In this document: in pieces, positions 16,524 through 25,940 of the stretch | Layout: the number at the start of each line of letters is the position of its first letter | How positions within the stretch are numbered: position 1 is the stretch's first letter | NCBI GenBank assembly: GCA_018267655.1 | Contig: JAFDYB010000058.1 | Span: 1 to 52,563 of the forward strand | Direction: 5' to 3' | DNA: 52,563 bases | DNA from: Bacteroidota bacterium | GTDB lineage: Bacteria; Bacteroidota; Bacteroidia; B-17B0; Aurantibacillaceae | The notes under the pieces: generated by a model | What the model saw: only the letters and a program-made list of their open reading frames with translations | What the model was told of the DNA's origin: nothing | Databases searched by the model: none | Position numbers and translations under genes: made by a program

Positions 16524-18380
16524 TTAAGGTTGAGTTTCTACTTCAAATGTACTTTCTGTAATTGACACATTATCTCTAAAACAAGCTACACCACCCCAGC
16601 TGAATAATTTTTTTTGATATACCCAAGCCATATTATCTTTAACAACCACGCGCTGAGTAATTGTAACACCAGGGCCTGTGATTGTTTCTTCAGTAATTCC
16701 TTGCTTGTATTTTGCAATTAATTGTTTTATACGGTCATCTTGATTTTGATTAGCATCTGAGTTAAGTTGCTTTTCGCATTCAGCTAATTTACCTTTAGCA
16801 TAAGCATCGCCTCCTTTATAGGTTAAAGCTTCTTCATATCGCTTTTTAGCATCACTGTAGCGTTTTATATTAAAATTATTATCAGCTAATTTAATAGCAT
16901 CTTTATACTTTTGATCTGCTCCACCCAATACCGGTAGCACATTTTTAGTTGTGCCGTTATTTATTTCTCCTTGTTTAACTATTTGTGATTTAAGCTTATC
17001 TTCAATTTCTTTAAGTTTATTTTTAGGGTATTGTTCATTAGGTTTCATTGATAAAGCTTCAGTATATAAAATTTTAGAAGTTGGCCAATCTTTATTTACA
17101 AAAGCTGCATCAGCTCTAGAAATTACAGATTTATATTTATTGTCTGCCTCCATCGCTTTTTTATTAGCCTCCTCCGAAATTATTTTATCTATAGCATTTA
17201 ATTGATTTTTGGGATACTGCTCATCTTGTTTTATTGAAATAGCTTCATTATAACCCGACTTAGCAGCAACCCAATCCTTTTTCTTAAAAGCATCGTCGCT
17301 TTTTTTAATTACAGTTAAGTATTTATTGTTTAACTCTGCATCTAGTTTCTTTTTAGCGGCAGCTTCGGCATCTGCTTTGGCTTTTGCATCTGCAGCAGCT
17401 TTAGCGGCGGCTTCGGCATCTGCTTTCTTTTTAGCAGCAGCTTCGGCATCTGCTTTGGCTTTTGCATCTGCAGCGGCTTTAGCGGCGGCTTCCTCTTCGG
17501 CTTTCTTTTTAGCAGCAGCTTCGGCATCTGCTTTGGCTTTTGCATCTGCAGCAGCTTTAGCGGCGGCTTCCTCTTCGGCTTTCTTTTTAGCAGCAGCTTC
17601 GGCATCTGCTTTGGCTTTTGCATCTGCAGCGGCTTTAGCGGCGGCTTCGGCATCGGCTTTAGCTTTTGCATCTGCAGCAGCTTTAGCTCTCGCTTGTTCG
17701 TCTGCAATTATTTTATTGATATTAGTAATTTGATCTTTGGGGTAAGTGTCGTTTGGTTTTAATAATGATGCTTGTTGATAGGCATTGATTGCATTTTGCC
17801 ATTCTTTTTTTTGAAACGCTTTATCTGCTGTTTTAATCAATGATTGATAATTAGCCTCCTTTTCTTTTTCTCTATTTTTTGCGGCTTTTTCCGCTTCTTT
17901 AATAGCTTGTAAGCCGGCTATCATTTGTTCTAAATAATTTTTATCATAAGTAAAATTATCTTTGTTTGCGTCGTAATAATATTTATTAATTGGCTGGTTA
18001 AGCATCGAATAATCAACCCCTTCATATTTTTTATTTAAACTAAGGCTTGCTTCTATGGTTGAAAATTTGCCATTTTGTTTTTCAGGGGGGACACCCAATG
18101 TGCTAATTGAAAAACGTTTTGTAACATAGCCATCTTTGCTTACTGAAACTAAATAATCACTATTTAAGGGTAAATCAAAGCCATATCTCCCACTGGCATC
18201 TGAGCTCACTGTTAAAAACGTTTTACCGCCCTGTGTAATTGTTATTGTAGTTCCACTTAAATTTCCATTATCGTCACTAATCTCGCCTTGGACTCTTAAA
18301 GTTATTGCTTCTGTTTGCGATTGAATAGATGAGAGTGTAAATAAAATGAAAAAAATATTTAATAAAAACTTAAGTTTCAT
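16524..18380 (-). CDS. Carboxypeptidase-regulatory-like domain and coiled-coil/TPR-like envelope protein
   Basis: The 618-residue protein has a signal peptide (1-21, ending SIQSQ), a carboxypeptidase-regulatory or CNA-B-like beta domain (about 27-95, GTTITITQGGKTFLTVSSDASG), and a long helical region. Several repeats of the form AFQKKEWQNAINAYQQASLLKPND resemble TPR pairs (near residues 190, 365, 430 and 510). They flank a highly charged Ala/Lys/Asp/Glu stretch at about 228-347 made of 26-residue tandem units (AAADAKAKADAEAAAK...). The C-terminus (WVYQKKLFSWGGVACFRD) is non-repetitive. The protein is probably periplasmic or outer-membrane attached. Its function is unknown. The Ala/Lys segment resembles the TolA spacer helix in composition only. 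Confidence 0.75.
   Translation of the reverse strand: MKLKFLLNIFFILFTLSSIQSQTEAITLRVQGEISDDNGNLSGTTITITQGGKTFLTVSSDASGRYGFDLPLNSDYLVSVSKDGYVTKRFSISTLGVPPEKQNGKFSTIEASLSLNKKYEGVDYSMLNQPINKYYYDANKDNFTYDKNYLEQMIAGLQAIKEAEKAAKNREKEKEANYQSLIKTADKAFQKKEWQNAINAYQQASLLKPNDTYPKDQITNINKIIADEQARAKAAADAKAKADAEAAAKAAADAKAKADAEAAAKKKAEEEAAAKAAADAKAKADAEAAAKKKAEEEAAAKAAADAKAKADAEAAAKKKADAEAAAKAAADAKAKADAEAAAKKKLDAELNNKYLTVIKKSDDAFKKKDWVAAKSGYNEAISIKQDEQYPKNQLNAIDKIISEEANKKAMEADNKYKSVISRADAAFVNKDWPTSKILYTEALSMKPNEQYPKNKLKEIEDKLKSQIVKQGEINNGTTKNVLPVLGGADQKYKDAIKLADNNFNIKRYSDAKKRYEEALTYKGGDAYAKGKLAECEKQLNSDANQNQDDRIKQLIAKYKQGITEETITGPGVTITQRVVVKDNMAWVYQKKLFSWGGVACFRDNVSITESTFEVETQP
17345..17695 (-). repeat. 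78-bp tandem repeat inside the coiled-coil gene
   Basis: The plus-strand marker ttagcagcag recurs at 17431, 17509 and 17587, exactly 78 bp apart, and degenerate units extend on both sides to about 17345 and 17695. The unit length is a multiple of three, so copy-number change keeps the reading frame and only lengthens or shortens the predicted helix. Units differ mainly in GCATCT versus CTCTTC (Asp-Ala versus Glu-Glu). Confidence 0.85.
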
Positions 18381-18433
18381 AAAGGACTTTCAGAATTGAT
18401 GCAATATAACACTAAATTTACTATTTTTTTCTT

Positions 18434-19573
18434 ATGATTAATAACATTTTTAGTTATTGGGAGCTAAAACACTATTTTAATGTTTACGATTTAATTGTTG
18501 TTGGTGGCGGTATAGTGGGCTTAAGCACTGCTATCTCTGCCAAAAAAACTAATCCAAATCTTAAAATTCTTATTTTAGAAAGAGGCGTTTTGCCTAACGG
18601 AGCGAGTACAAAAAACGCAGGCTTTGCTTGTTTTGGAAGTCCTAGTGAGCTTTTATCGGACTTAAAGAAAAGTGAATCTAATTTAGTTTGGGAAACAGTA
18701 GCTATGCGATACAAGGGACTTTTATTGCTCAGAAAAAGGTTAGGAGATAAAAACATTGATTACAAGGCTTATGGTGGGTATGAGATTTTTTTTAATAAGC
18801 ATTCTTTTGAAGAATGCGCAGATAGTATTGAAGATTTAAATAAATCAATAAACGACACTATTGGAAAAAAAGATTGTTACAAAATTGTAAAGCAGAATAC
18901 TTTAAATTTTAAAGGTGTTTATGGCATAATAAAAAATTGTTATGAGGGCCAGATTGACACATCGCTTATGATGCGCAACTTAAAAAAACTTAGCGAAAAC
19001 TTAGACATTGAAACTCTAACAGGGATTGAAGTTAAAGGATTAACAAACGTTCAAAATAGAGTAATTATAAAAACAAATTTTGCTGATTTTTATTCTAAAA
19101 AGGTTGTGGTTGCCGTAAATGGGTTTGCTAAGGATTTATTAAAAATTAAAGACGTTGAACCGGCCAGAGCACAAGTATTGATTACAGAGCCTTTATTAAA
19201 TTTAAAAATTAAAGGTGCCTTTCATTTTAATGAAGGCTATTATTATTTTAGAAATATTAATAACAGAATTTTATTTGGAGGCGGAAGAAATTTAGATTTT
19301 AAAACAGAAAAAACATCTAAAATTGAATTAAATAATGTCATTCAAAATAAATTAGACTTTTATTTAAAAGATGTTATATTGCCTAATTATAAATTTAAAA
19401 TTGCGCACCGTTGGGCAGGAGTTATGGGAGTTGGTAGCGAAAAAAAACCAATAATTAACCATTTTTCAAATAATATTGTTGCAGCTGTTAGAATGGGGGG
19501 CATGGGCGTTGCAATTGGAAGCATGGTTGGCGAGCTGGCAGCCAAAAAACTTGTTAGTAAACGTAAAGGATAA
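18434..19573 (+). CDS. FAD-dependent oxidoreductase, DAO family
   Basis: The 379-residue flavoprotein has the dinucleotide-binding motif VVGGGIVGLS at 22-31, followed by a strand ending in an acidic residue (ILILERG near 44-50). A second conserved block NGASTKNAGFACFGS lies around 53-67, and the C-terminal DAO segment RWAGVMGVGSEKKPII..VAAVRMGGMGVAIG is present. These place it with glycine/sarcosine oxidase-like amine oxidoreductases. The substrate is unknown. The residues before the FAD motif are more than usual, so the true start might be later, but no in-frame ATG lies between residue 1 and the motif. The gene stands alone between divergent and intergenic DNA. Confidence 0.85.
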   Translation: MINNIFSYWELKHYFNVYDLIVVGGGIVGLSTAISAKKTNPNLKILILERGVLPNGASTKNAGFACFGSPSELLSDLKKSESNLVWETVAMRYKGLLLLRKRLGDKNIDYKAYGGYEIFFNKHSFEECADSIEDLNKSINDTIGKKDCYKIVKQNTLNFKGVYGIIKNCYEGQIDTSLMMRNLKKLSENLDIETLTGIEVKGLTNVQNRVIIKTNFADFYSKKVVVAVNGFAKDLLKIKDVEPARAQVLITEPLLNLKIKGAFHFNEGYYYFRNINNRILFGGGRNLDFKTEKTSKIELNNVIQNKLDFYLKDVILPNYKFKIAHRWAGVMGVGSEKKPIINHFSNNIVAAVRMGGMGVAIGSMVGELAAKKLVSKRKG

Positions 19574-19735
19574 TAAATGTCGCAAATTATTAAATAATAT
19601 ATCATAAAGCGTGAGCCTATTGTTTAATACCTACATCGCTCAACCTCAAAATTAACCATTCATTTAATTTGCATATTATTTCTTCCCTTTTTTTTATCAT
19701 TTTAGAAATATGACGTAAATTAGCATTTCAATTAA

Positions 19736-20077
19736 ATGAATTTAAAGAATAAATACAAGGTTATAATTTCTGTTTTTCTTCTTGCTGTTACATTTTGGCT
19801 TGCAACACCAAAATCATATATTCATGGTTTATTAAATCACCACCATAGTTTGCCATCTTTTAACATAGAAGGTAAAACAACTATTAACGATAAAAATTCA
19901 GATGATTGTGAAATTAATAAATACAACCCACCGGCTCATTTTAATTTATTTAATTTTATCAATGAGTTTATTCCTTTTAAGCCCCAGAATTTTTTATATC
20001 ATTCAATAATCAGTTCAAAAGCTATAAGCTTTTCAATTACACTTCCCTCGCTTCGCGCTCCGCCTGAGTTAGTTTAA
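19736..20077 (+). CDS. Small exported hypothetical protein upstream of a TonB-dependent receptor
   Basis: The 113 residues have one N-terminal hydrophobic helix (about 8-23) followed by a His-rich turn (IHGLLNHHHSL) and a C-terminus LPSLRAPPELV. Small proteins with N-terminal His and a C-terminal RxPP often precede TonB-dependent receptors in Bacteroidota (the HYC_CC_PP-like group), but the HYC and CC motifs are not present here, so membership is uncertain. The position 102 bp before a receptor suggests a role in the same, possibly metal-related, uptake. The first 22 bases around its ATG closely match those around the ATG of the receptor gene. Confidence 0.6.
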   Translation: MNLKNKYKVIISVFLLAVTFWLATPKSYIHGLLNHHHSLPSFNIEGKTTINDKNSDDCEINKYNPPAHFNLFNFINEFIPFKPQNFLYHSIISSKAISFSITLPSLRAPPELV

Positions 20078-20179
20078 AAAAACTATTTCTCCAATTTATA
20101 TAAAATATATTGCTGTATATGTGCAGTTTTATTTTTATGTAAAAACATTCTATTTTTTCGTATTAAAAATTTCAATCAA

Positions 20180-22741
20180 ATGAATTTAAAACATAATGCA
20201 GCTTATATTTTTCAAGGCATGCATCAAATTAAAAAACAAAGCGGCAACAAACTTTGCTTGACGCTATTTTTGTTCATATCAACGTTTGGATATTCTACAA
20301 CAAACCTGCCCGGAAAAGCTTCCTTGTCAGGTAAAATTACGGATAAGTCCACAAAAGAAACGCTTGTTGGCGCAACCATTTATTTTCCGGATTTAAAACG
20401 TGGTGTAGTAACAGATAAAGACGGAGATTTTAAAATAGACAATTTGCCAGAATCGAAATTGTTAATTCAGATAAGTTTAGTTGGCTATAAAACTATTGTT
20501 GAAGAAATTAATCTTACAATGGTAAACAATAAAAATTTTGAGATGCAGAGTTCAGCTACCGAGTTAAATCAAATTACCGTAACCGGTACATCAAAAGCAA
20601 CCGAAATGAGAAAAGATCCTGTACCTATGGTAATGATTGATTCAAAAAATTTAGAACAAAACTCAAGTTCAAATATCATTGAAGCACTAAACAAAGTGCC
20701 TGGTTTAAGTTCACTTTCAACGGGGCCAAATGTTGCAAAGCCCTACATACATGGCTTAGGCTACAATCGCATACTTACTTTATTTGACGGAGTTCGACAA
20801 GAGGGGCAGCAGTGGGGTGATGAGCACGGAGTAGAAATAGATCAATTTTTAATTAATAGAATTGAAGTAATAAAGGGGCCGGCGAGTTTAATGTATGGCA
20901 GTGATGCTTTGGCAGGCGTTGTTAATTTATTACCTGCAAATGCTATTTCCGAAAATTCGATAAAAGGAAGTTATCTTTCTAACTATCAAAGTAACAACAG
21001 GCAAATTGCTAATTCACTTAATTTAGATGGCAATACAGAAGGAATTACTTGGGGTTTTAGGGCATCGCAAAAAATGGCAACTAATTTTCAAAATTCTGTT
21101 GATGGCAGAGTGTTTGGCACAAAATACAATGAAAAAGATTTGAATGCATATATAGGGTTAAATCGCTCCTGGGGCTATTCGCATTTGAATTTTTCGATGT
21201 ACGACAATCAACAAGAAATACCTGATGGAAGTCGAGATTCTGCAACACGAAAATTTACAAGGCAAATTACGGAGGCAGATACATTTCGCCCAATAGTGTC
21301 AGCCAACGATTTAAATTCTTATACTATCAACGGTTTGCACCAGCGTGTACAGCATTACCGCGTTTTTACAGATAACAAAGTAATTTTTTCGAATAGTAAA
21401 ATTGCCTTTAATGTGTGCGCACAACAAAGTGTTAGAAGAGAGTTTGCGCACCCTCTTGCTTCAGATATTGCAGGTTTATATTTAATTTTAAATACAGCAA
21501 CCTATAACGCAAAATATTTTTTTCCGGAATTTAAAGGAATTGAAACTACTGCCGGTATAAATGGAATGTTGCAAAATAATAATGCCTCAAAAGGAACCGA
21601 AATGGTGATACCTTCTTATAAACTTTTTGATTTTGGCTCCTTTTTACACTTGAAAAAATCGTTTGGAAAATTAGATGTTTCAGGTGGAGTGCGTTACGAT
21701 GTTCGCCGGTTTCAAAACGATTCAATGTTTGTAAAAATAAACTCACAAACAGGATTTGATATGTCAACAGATTTCAATCCATCTGACACATCAGTAAAAA
21801 AAATATTTTCGTATTACAAGCATTTATTTAATGGGTTTAGCGGGAGTATAGGGGTAACTTATAATTTTAATGAAACGGTTGGCATTAAATGTAATATTGC
21901 CAGAGGTTATAGGGCGCCTAATGCTTCTGAAATTTCTGCGCATGGAGTGCATCCCGGTACGGGTTTTATGCAGTTAGGGAATCCTAATTTTAGTTCGGAA
22001 TTTTCGTTACAAGAAGATGCAGGCTTTTTTGTAAACAGTGAGCATGTGTCTATTACTTGCGATGTATTTCACAATCGAATTTACAATTATATTTTTAATC
22101 AACGTTTACAAAGTTTACATGGTTCTGATTCTATTTTTGTGCAAGACGGAAGTCCTTTCCCTGTTTTTAAATTTCAGCAAACAACGGCACAATTATTTGG
22201 TGGCGAAGCAAGTATTGATATACATCCGCATCCTTACGACTGGTTACATTTTGAAAATGGGGTATCGTTTATTTATGCTCAAAACTTAGGTGGCAATGGC
22301 GTTAAGGTAAGCGATAGCACAAAATATTTACCATTAATTCAACCCTTTCACACAAATACCGAATTACGAGTAGAGTTTGCAAAAAAGTGGAAATGTTTTT
22401 CAAATATTTTTGCTAAAGCAGGTGTTCAATATTTTGCAACACAATTTCGCTATTTTTCGGCTTATGGCACCGAAACGCGTACACCTAGCTATACTTTAAT
22501 TGATGCCGGATTAGGCGCAGATATTGTAAGTAAAAAAGGGAGAAAGATTTTTTCTATTTCAATTCTTGGAAATAATTTAGCCGATGTAGCGTATCAAACA
22601 AATATGAGTCGCTTAAAATATTTTACATCATCAACCACTACGGGATATGTAGTTCCTGGCCCGTCAGGCAGGTATGGCATTTTTAGCATGGGACGGAATT
22701 TTAGTTTTAAAATTGTGATTCCGATTGATGTGAGAAATTAA
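20180..22741 (+). CDS. TonB-dependent outer-membrane receptor with CarboxypepD_reg-like domain
   Basis: The 853-residue protein has a signal sequence (about 20-41), an N-terminal carboxypeptidase-regulatory-like domain (about 47-128, GKITDKSTKETLVGATIYFPD), a plug domain (about 130-250) with IEVIKGPASLMYGSDALAGVVN, and a 22-strand barrel to the end. The ligand is not evident. Plug segments such as PYIHGLGYNRILTLFDGVRQ recall receptors of the metal or siderophore type, and the small His-rich gene upstream would fit metal uptake, but this is inference. No SusD partner follows, so it is not a typical SusC glycan transporter. The start could also be the second ATG (residue 14), which gives a tidier signal peptide. 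Confidence 0.88.
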   Translation: MNLKHNAAYIFQGMHQIKKQSGNKLCLTLFLFISTFGYSTTNLPGKASLSGKITDKSTKETLVGATIYFPDLKRGVVTDKDGDFKIDNLPESKLLIQISLVGYKTIVEEINLTMVNNKNFEMQSSATELNQITVTGTSKATEMRKDPVPMVMIDSKNLEQNSSSNIIEALNKVPGLSSLSTGPNVAKPYIHGLGYNRILTLFDGVRQEGQQWGDEHGVEIDQFLINRIEVIKGPASLMYGSDALAGVVNLLPANAISENSIKGSYLSNYQSNNRQIANSLNLDGNTEGITWGFRASQKMATNFQNSVDGRVFGTKYNEKDLNAYIGLNRSWGYSHLNFSMYDNQQEIPDGSRDSATRKFTRQITEADTFRPIVSANDLNSYTINGLHQRVQHYRVFTDNKVIFSNSKIAFNVCAQQSVRREFAHPLASDIAGLYLILNTATYNAKYFFPEFKGIETTAGINGMLQNNNASKGTEMVIPSYKLFDFGSFLHLKKSFGKLDVSGGVRYDVRRFQNDSMFVKINSQTGFDMSTDFNPSDTSVKKIFSYYKHLFNGFSGSIGVTYNFNETVGIKCNIARGYRAPNASEISAHGVHPGTGFMQLGNPNFSSEFSLQEDAGFFVNSEHVSITCDVFHNRIYNYIFNQRLQSLHGSDSIFVQDGSPFPVFKFQQTTAQLFGGEASIDIHPHPYDWLHFENGVSFIYAQNLGGNGVKVSDSTKYLPLIQPFHTNTELRVEFAKKWKCFSNIFAKAGVQYFATQFRYFSAYGTETRTPSYTLIDAGLGADIVSKKGRKIFSISILGNNLADVAYQTNMSRLKYFTSSTTTGYVVPGPSGRYGIFSMGRNFSFKIVIPIDVRN

Positions 22742-22805
22742 ATCTGACTAACACTGTAATAGATTAAACTTAATTTTTCAGGTTGCACAACGTAAGCATT
22801 TTTTT

Positions 22806-24521
22806 CTAGGCTTTAATTTTCTCTATTTCTGCAATTACTAATTTTCGTTTATTAGTTATTTCAGCTATACGTCCTTTTTCAATCTCTATTTTTTCTTCTA
22901 CTTCTTTTAAAAAGGGGTTAGAAGTTGATTTTGAGGTTTTAAAAAAGCCCAAATTATTTTCGTATGTTCTAATATTACCGTTAGCCTCATCAAGTATCCG
23001 TTTTAAAAAATCGGCTTCTTTTTTTAATGCTTCTAAAGGCTTTTCGGAGGCAACTAAGCGCTCAACTTTTGATTTAAATTGAATGGCTGCTTTTTCCTGT
23101 TTATCTATTGATAATTGGTTATACAAATCATCTAATTTATTATAAAAGGCATCGTTAATTCGCTTTTTATCTTTTAAAGGAACGTGCCCGGCATCATTAA
23201 ACTGTTGTACAAATTGTTTTAAGGCATTCCGATTTGCATTAAGGTCTTCGCTTAAAGCAAATGTATTTAGTTCGTTAATGATATCTTCTTTTAATTTAAG
23301 GTTTGATTCGTTAGAGGCATCTTGTGCTTCGTAAAAACTTTTTTTAGCTTCAAAAAATGTGTTGCAGGCCTTACGAAAACGAGCAAACAATTTTGATTCA
23401 TCTTTTTCACCTGCAGAGCCTGTATTTTTCCAATCTTCTTGTAAGCGTATAAACAAAGGAGTGGTTTTTTGCCAATCTGTACTGCCTTGCAGCTCTTCAG
23501 CTTTTGAAATTAATTTTGACTTTTTTTCTTTTACACCTGCGTATTTTTCATTTAAGACAGAATAAAATCGTTTTTTATTTTCAAAAAAACTATCACATAA
23601 TTGCCTAAATTCTTGCCAAACGCGTTCATTATCTTTTTCAATAGCTCTGCCAATTTCTTTCCACTGTTTTTGAATTTCGATTAGTTTTTCAGTTGCAGTA
23701 TTCCATTGTTTGAGAGATGAAGTTTCATTAAGTGTTATTAGCTCTTTTGTAAGTTCAATTAATTTTTCTTTTTCTTTTAAGTTATTTTCTTTTTGCTCTT
23801 CTAATAATTTATAATGTGCTTTTATGCGAGCATAAGTTTCGTCTAAAATTAACTTATACTCAGCTTTTAAATTTTCCCACTTTTCATTGGGCACGGGGCC
23901 AATTTCGTCCCACTCATTGCGATAAACTTTAATTATACGTTCAGCTTCTTTAATATTATCAAGTGTTTGAACTGTTTTTATTTTATCAATAAGTTCTGTT
24001 TTTAGTTGAAAATTTCTGGTTAAATCGTGTTCTTGTAAATCACGGTATATTTTTAAATTGTAGTGAAATTCTTCAATTGCTTTGCTGTATTCAGCTTGTA
24101 TTTCTTTATATTTATGCGTTGAAACGGCTCCTGTTTCCTTCCATTTTGTTTGAAGTTCTTGAAGCATTTTAAAAGCAGCGCCCACATTTTCGCTAAGCTT
24201 ACTTAAATCGTTAATTTTAGAAATGATTTCTAATTTAATTTCAAGATTTTTTTTCTCTTGCTCTGCCAGTAAATTATCATTTTCTTTTTTCTTTTTCTCA
24301 AATTTTTCAATGAGCTTTTCAAATTTCTCATCTTCAGCCTGCATATTGTATTGAAATTCTTTTGCTTTACCACCTTCATCAATAAAGTGTTGTCTAGCTT
24401 TTTCAAATTCAATTGCCCAAGCTTTTTTGTACTCTTTTTGTAAAGTACGCACACTGTTAGCAACTTCGCCTGCATCTTTTTGAAGCAGTTCCTCCATTTT
24501 TAAAATTAACTCGTTTTTCAT
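22806..24521 (-). CDS. DUF349 repeat protein
   Basis: The 571-residue cytosolic, almost entirely helical protein has successive DUF349 units, each with a W-K-x-x-G or W-x-E-x-G core: TKWKETGAV, NEWDEIGPVP, KQWKEIGRA, EDWKNTGSAG and FNDAGHVPLK. Highly charged coiled coil joins them. The function of DUF349 proteins is not settled. The ATG at 24521 is preceded by a good Bacteroidota promoter. It converges with the TonB receptor gene across a 64-bp gap without an evident terminator. Confidence 0.87.
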   Translation of the reverse strand: MKNELILKMEELLQKDAGEVANSVRTLQKEYKKAWAIEFEKARQHFIDEGGKAKEFQYNMQAEDEKFEKLIEKFEKKKKENDNLLAEQEKKNLEIKLEIISKINDLSKLSENVGAAFKMLQELQTKWKETGAVSTHKYKEIQAEYSKAIEEFHYNLKIYRDLQEHDLTRNFQLKTELIDKIKTVQTLDNIKEAERIIKVYRNEWDEIGPVPNEKWENLKAEYKLILDETYARIKAHYKLLEEQKENNLKEKEKLIELTKELITLNETSSLKQWNTATEKLIEIQKQWKEIGRAIEKDNERVWQEFRQLCDSFFENKKRFYSVLNEKYAGVKEKKSKLISKAEELQGSTDWQKTTPLFIRLQEDWKNTGSAGEKDESKLFARFRKACNTFFEAKKSFYEAQDASNESNLKLKEDIINELNTFALSEDLNANRNALKQFVQQFNDAGHVPLKDKKRINDAFYNKLDDLYNQLSIDKQEKAAIQFKSKVERLVASEKPLEALKKEADFLKRILDEANGNIRTYENNLGFFKTSKSTSNPFLKEVEEKIEIEKGRIAEITNKRKLVIAEIEKIKA

Positions 24522-24538
24522 TTGTGTAAAATGTAAAA

Positions 24539-24569
24539 CAAAAATACTATAAACTGCAAGTATTACAAA
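24539..24569 (-). promoter_or_regulatory. Bacteroidota-type promoter for the DUF349 gene
   Basis: On the minus strand TTTG (24566-24569) is followed after 19 bases by TATTTTTG (24539-24546), matching both consensus elements at normal spacing. Transcription would start near 24532, about 11 nt before the ATG. Confidence 0.55.
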
Positions 24570-24617
24570 AAATAATAAATATATTTTAGGGGTAATTTAA
24601 AACCGCTTAAATGGTTG

Positions 24618-25388
24618 TTAGTACCATTTTTTACCAAACACAAATGCAACATGTAATGTTACAATAAAATTTTCGGCAGGGTTGCGTGCCATTATAGGCA
24701 AGGCCTTTGGAAAAAAATCAACGATTACTCCTGTTTCAATAGCTCTTATTAAATTCGTGTATGGTGCATATTCAAAACTTAAATTAAACTTTCCGGTAAT
24801 GCCAGGGTAAATAGAGGTTTGGTTAATTCCTTTTAAAAACTCGCCTCGGCCAATTACTGAGTCGGTAGTAAATGTTTGGTTGTTAAAAGCAACCTCGCTA
24901 GTATTGGAGTTATCGGGTGAATTTGGGTTAAATACTTGGTAATAGTATGGTTTTGCAATAGCTAATACACCTCCAAGAGCGTAGCTCATTCTTACTTCAA
25001 CAGCGTTTAAATCAGCTTTGCCAAATATTACGTGCTGCATTCCTAAGCAGCCCCTGAGCGCTAATACTGAATTTAATTTTCCATAAACAAATCGTTTTCT
25101 GTCCTTTGCGGGGCCTACAATGTGAACTTGTTTTGGGTGCATAAGATTTTGTCCTTCTATTTCATAAAACGTTCTGGTTTTAGCTGTAACGTGTTTACCT
25201 CTTCTAAATGCCAGTCCATATCCACGCGTATTTGCAAATATTTTGAAAGATGCGTCATTTCTATACAAAACATTTAAATTTGATCCATTTTCTTCGCCCA
25301 TTCCAAGCACATCTGTTTGTGCTTTACTGGCAAAGGTTAATAAAAATAGTGCAACAAATATGAATTTATTTTTTTTCAATATTACCAT
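24618..25388 (-). CDS. Conserved outer-membrane-type hypothetical protein
   Basis: The 256 residues start with a signal peptide (1-23, ending ASKAQ). They continue with many amphipathic beta strands and Gly/aromatic content (GYGLAFRRGKHV, YALGGVLAIAKPYYYQVF, VTLHVAFVFGKKWY), consistent with a small beta barrel ending in an aromatic residue. I recognise the FRRGKH..EIEGQNLMHPKQV pattern as a recurring Bacteroidota hypothetical but know no function. The ATG overlaps the stop of the upstream DUF4468-like gene by 7 bp, so translation is coupled to it. Confidence 0.7.
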   Translation of the reverse strand: MVILKKNKFIFVALFLLTFASKAQTDVLGMGEENGSNLNVLYRNDASFKIFANTRGYGLAFRRGKHVTAKTRTFYEIEGQNLMHPKQVHIVGPAKDRKRFVYGKLNSVLALRGCLGMQHVIFGKADLNAVEVRMSYALGGVLAIAKPYYYQVFNPNSPDNSNTSEVAFNNQTFTTDSVIGRGEFLKGINQTSIYPGITGKFNLSFEYAPYTNLIRAIETGVIVDFFPKALPIMARNPAENFIVTLHVAFVFGKKWY

Positions 25389-25924
25389 TCATCTTTTGAA
25401 GTTTCAACTTCGTTTTTCATAGTTACTTTAATATTGGCAACTAATAAGCCGGCATTTTTCATAGCTTCGCCTTTTAACTTTTTCCAAGTTATATCATCCA
25501 TTATCATACTACCGCACTCAGGCACTATGTTATCAACGCTGCCTGCAGAGGTTTTGCCACTATTGCTAACGTGCTTTATTTGATTTACTGTGTATTTGTA
25601 TTTACTGTCTTTACACTCAATTACAACTTTCATAGTTACTTTTCCGGTGTAATCGCATTGTGGGTTAAGTTCTTTGGGCTTTACTGTAAATGTGGCTATG
25701 CACTCTGCTTTACTGCCGGTAGTTACGCCATTAGTTTTTTTATAATTTGGAGCTTCAATTTTAACCCATGATATGGCACGCTTTAATAATTCAGCTGCAG
25801 GCAGTGAATCAGTTGTTATAACTTCGGTAAATTTGGTTTCTTTTTTAATTGAATTATCTTGAGCAGAAATTGTATAGGGGCTTACGGCTATAAATAAAAT
25901 TAAGAATTTAAAAATTTTGTTCAT
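25382..25924 (-). CDS. Secreted DUF4468-like protein
   Basis: The 180 residues have a signal peptide (1-21, ending TISAQ) followed by a single compact domain. The pattern AAELLKRAISWVKIEAPNY, a G-rich turn, and GKVTMKVVIECKDSKYKYTV resembles DUF4468 (a TBP-like fold found in exported Bacteroidota proteins). Three Cys residues could pair in the periplasm. The function is unknown. It lies 16 bp downstream of the E1 gene stop and overlaps the next gene, so it is probably part of the E1 transcript, although no metabolic connection is apparent. Confidence 0.65.
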   Translation of the reverse strand: MNKIFKFLILFIAVSPYTISAQDNSIKKETKFTEVITTDSLPAAELLKRAISWVKIEAPNYKKTNGVTTGSKAECIATFTVKPKELNPQCDYTGKVTMKVVIECKDSKYKYTVNQIKHVSNSGKTSAGSVDNIVPECGSMIMDDITWKKLKGEAMKNAGLLVANIKVTMKNEVETSKDEW

Positions 25925-25940
25925 GTTTCTTGTTTAATCG

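Noticed and set aside
17342..17707. 121-codon minus-strand frame rich in Lys/Pro/Met/Leu
   Set aside because: It is an alternative frame of the same tandem repeat and has no independent support.
17326..17733. 135-codon plus-strand open frame rich in Ala/Ser/Phe
   Set aside because: It is the antisense shadow of the 78-bp tandem repeat in the coiled-coil gene; the codon bias of that repeat keeps all frames open.
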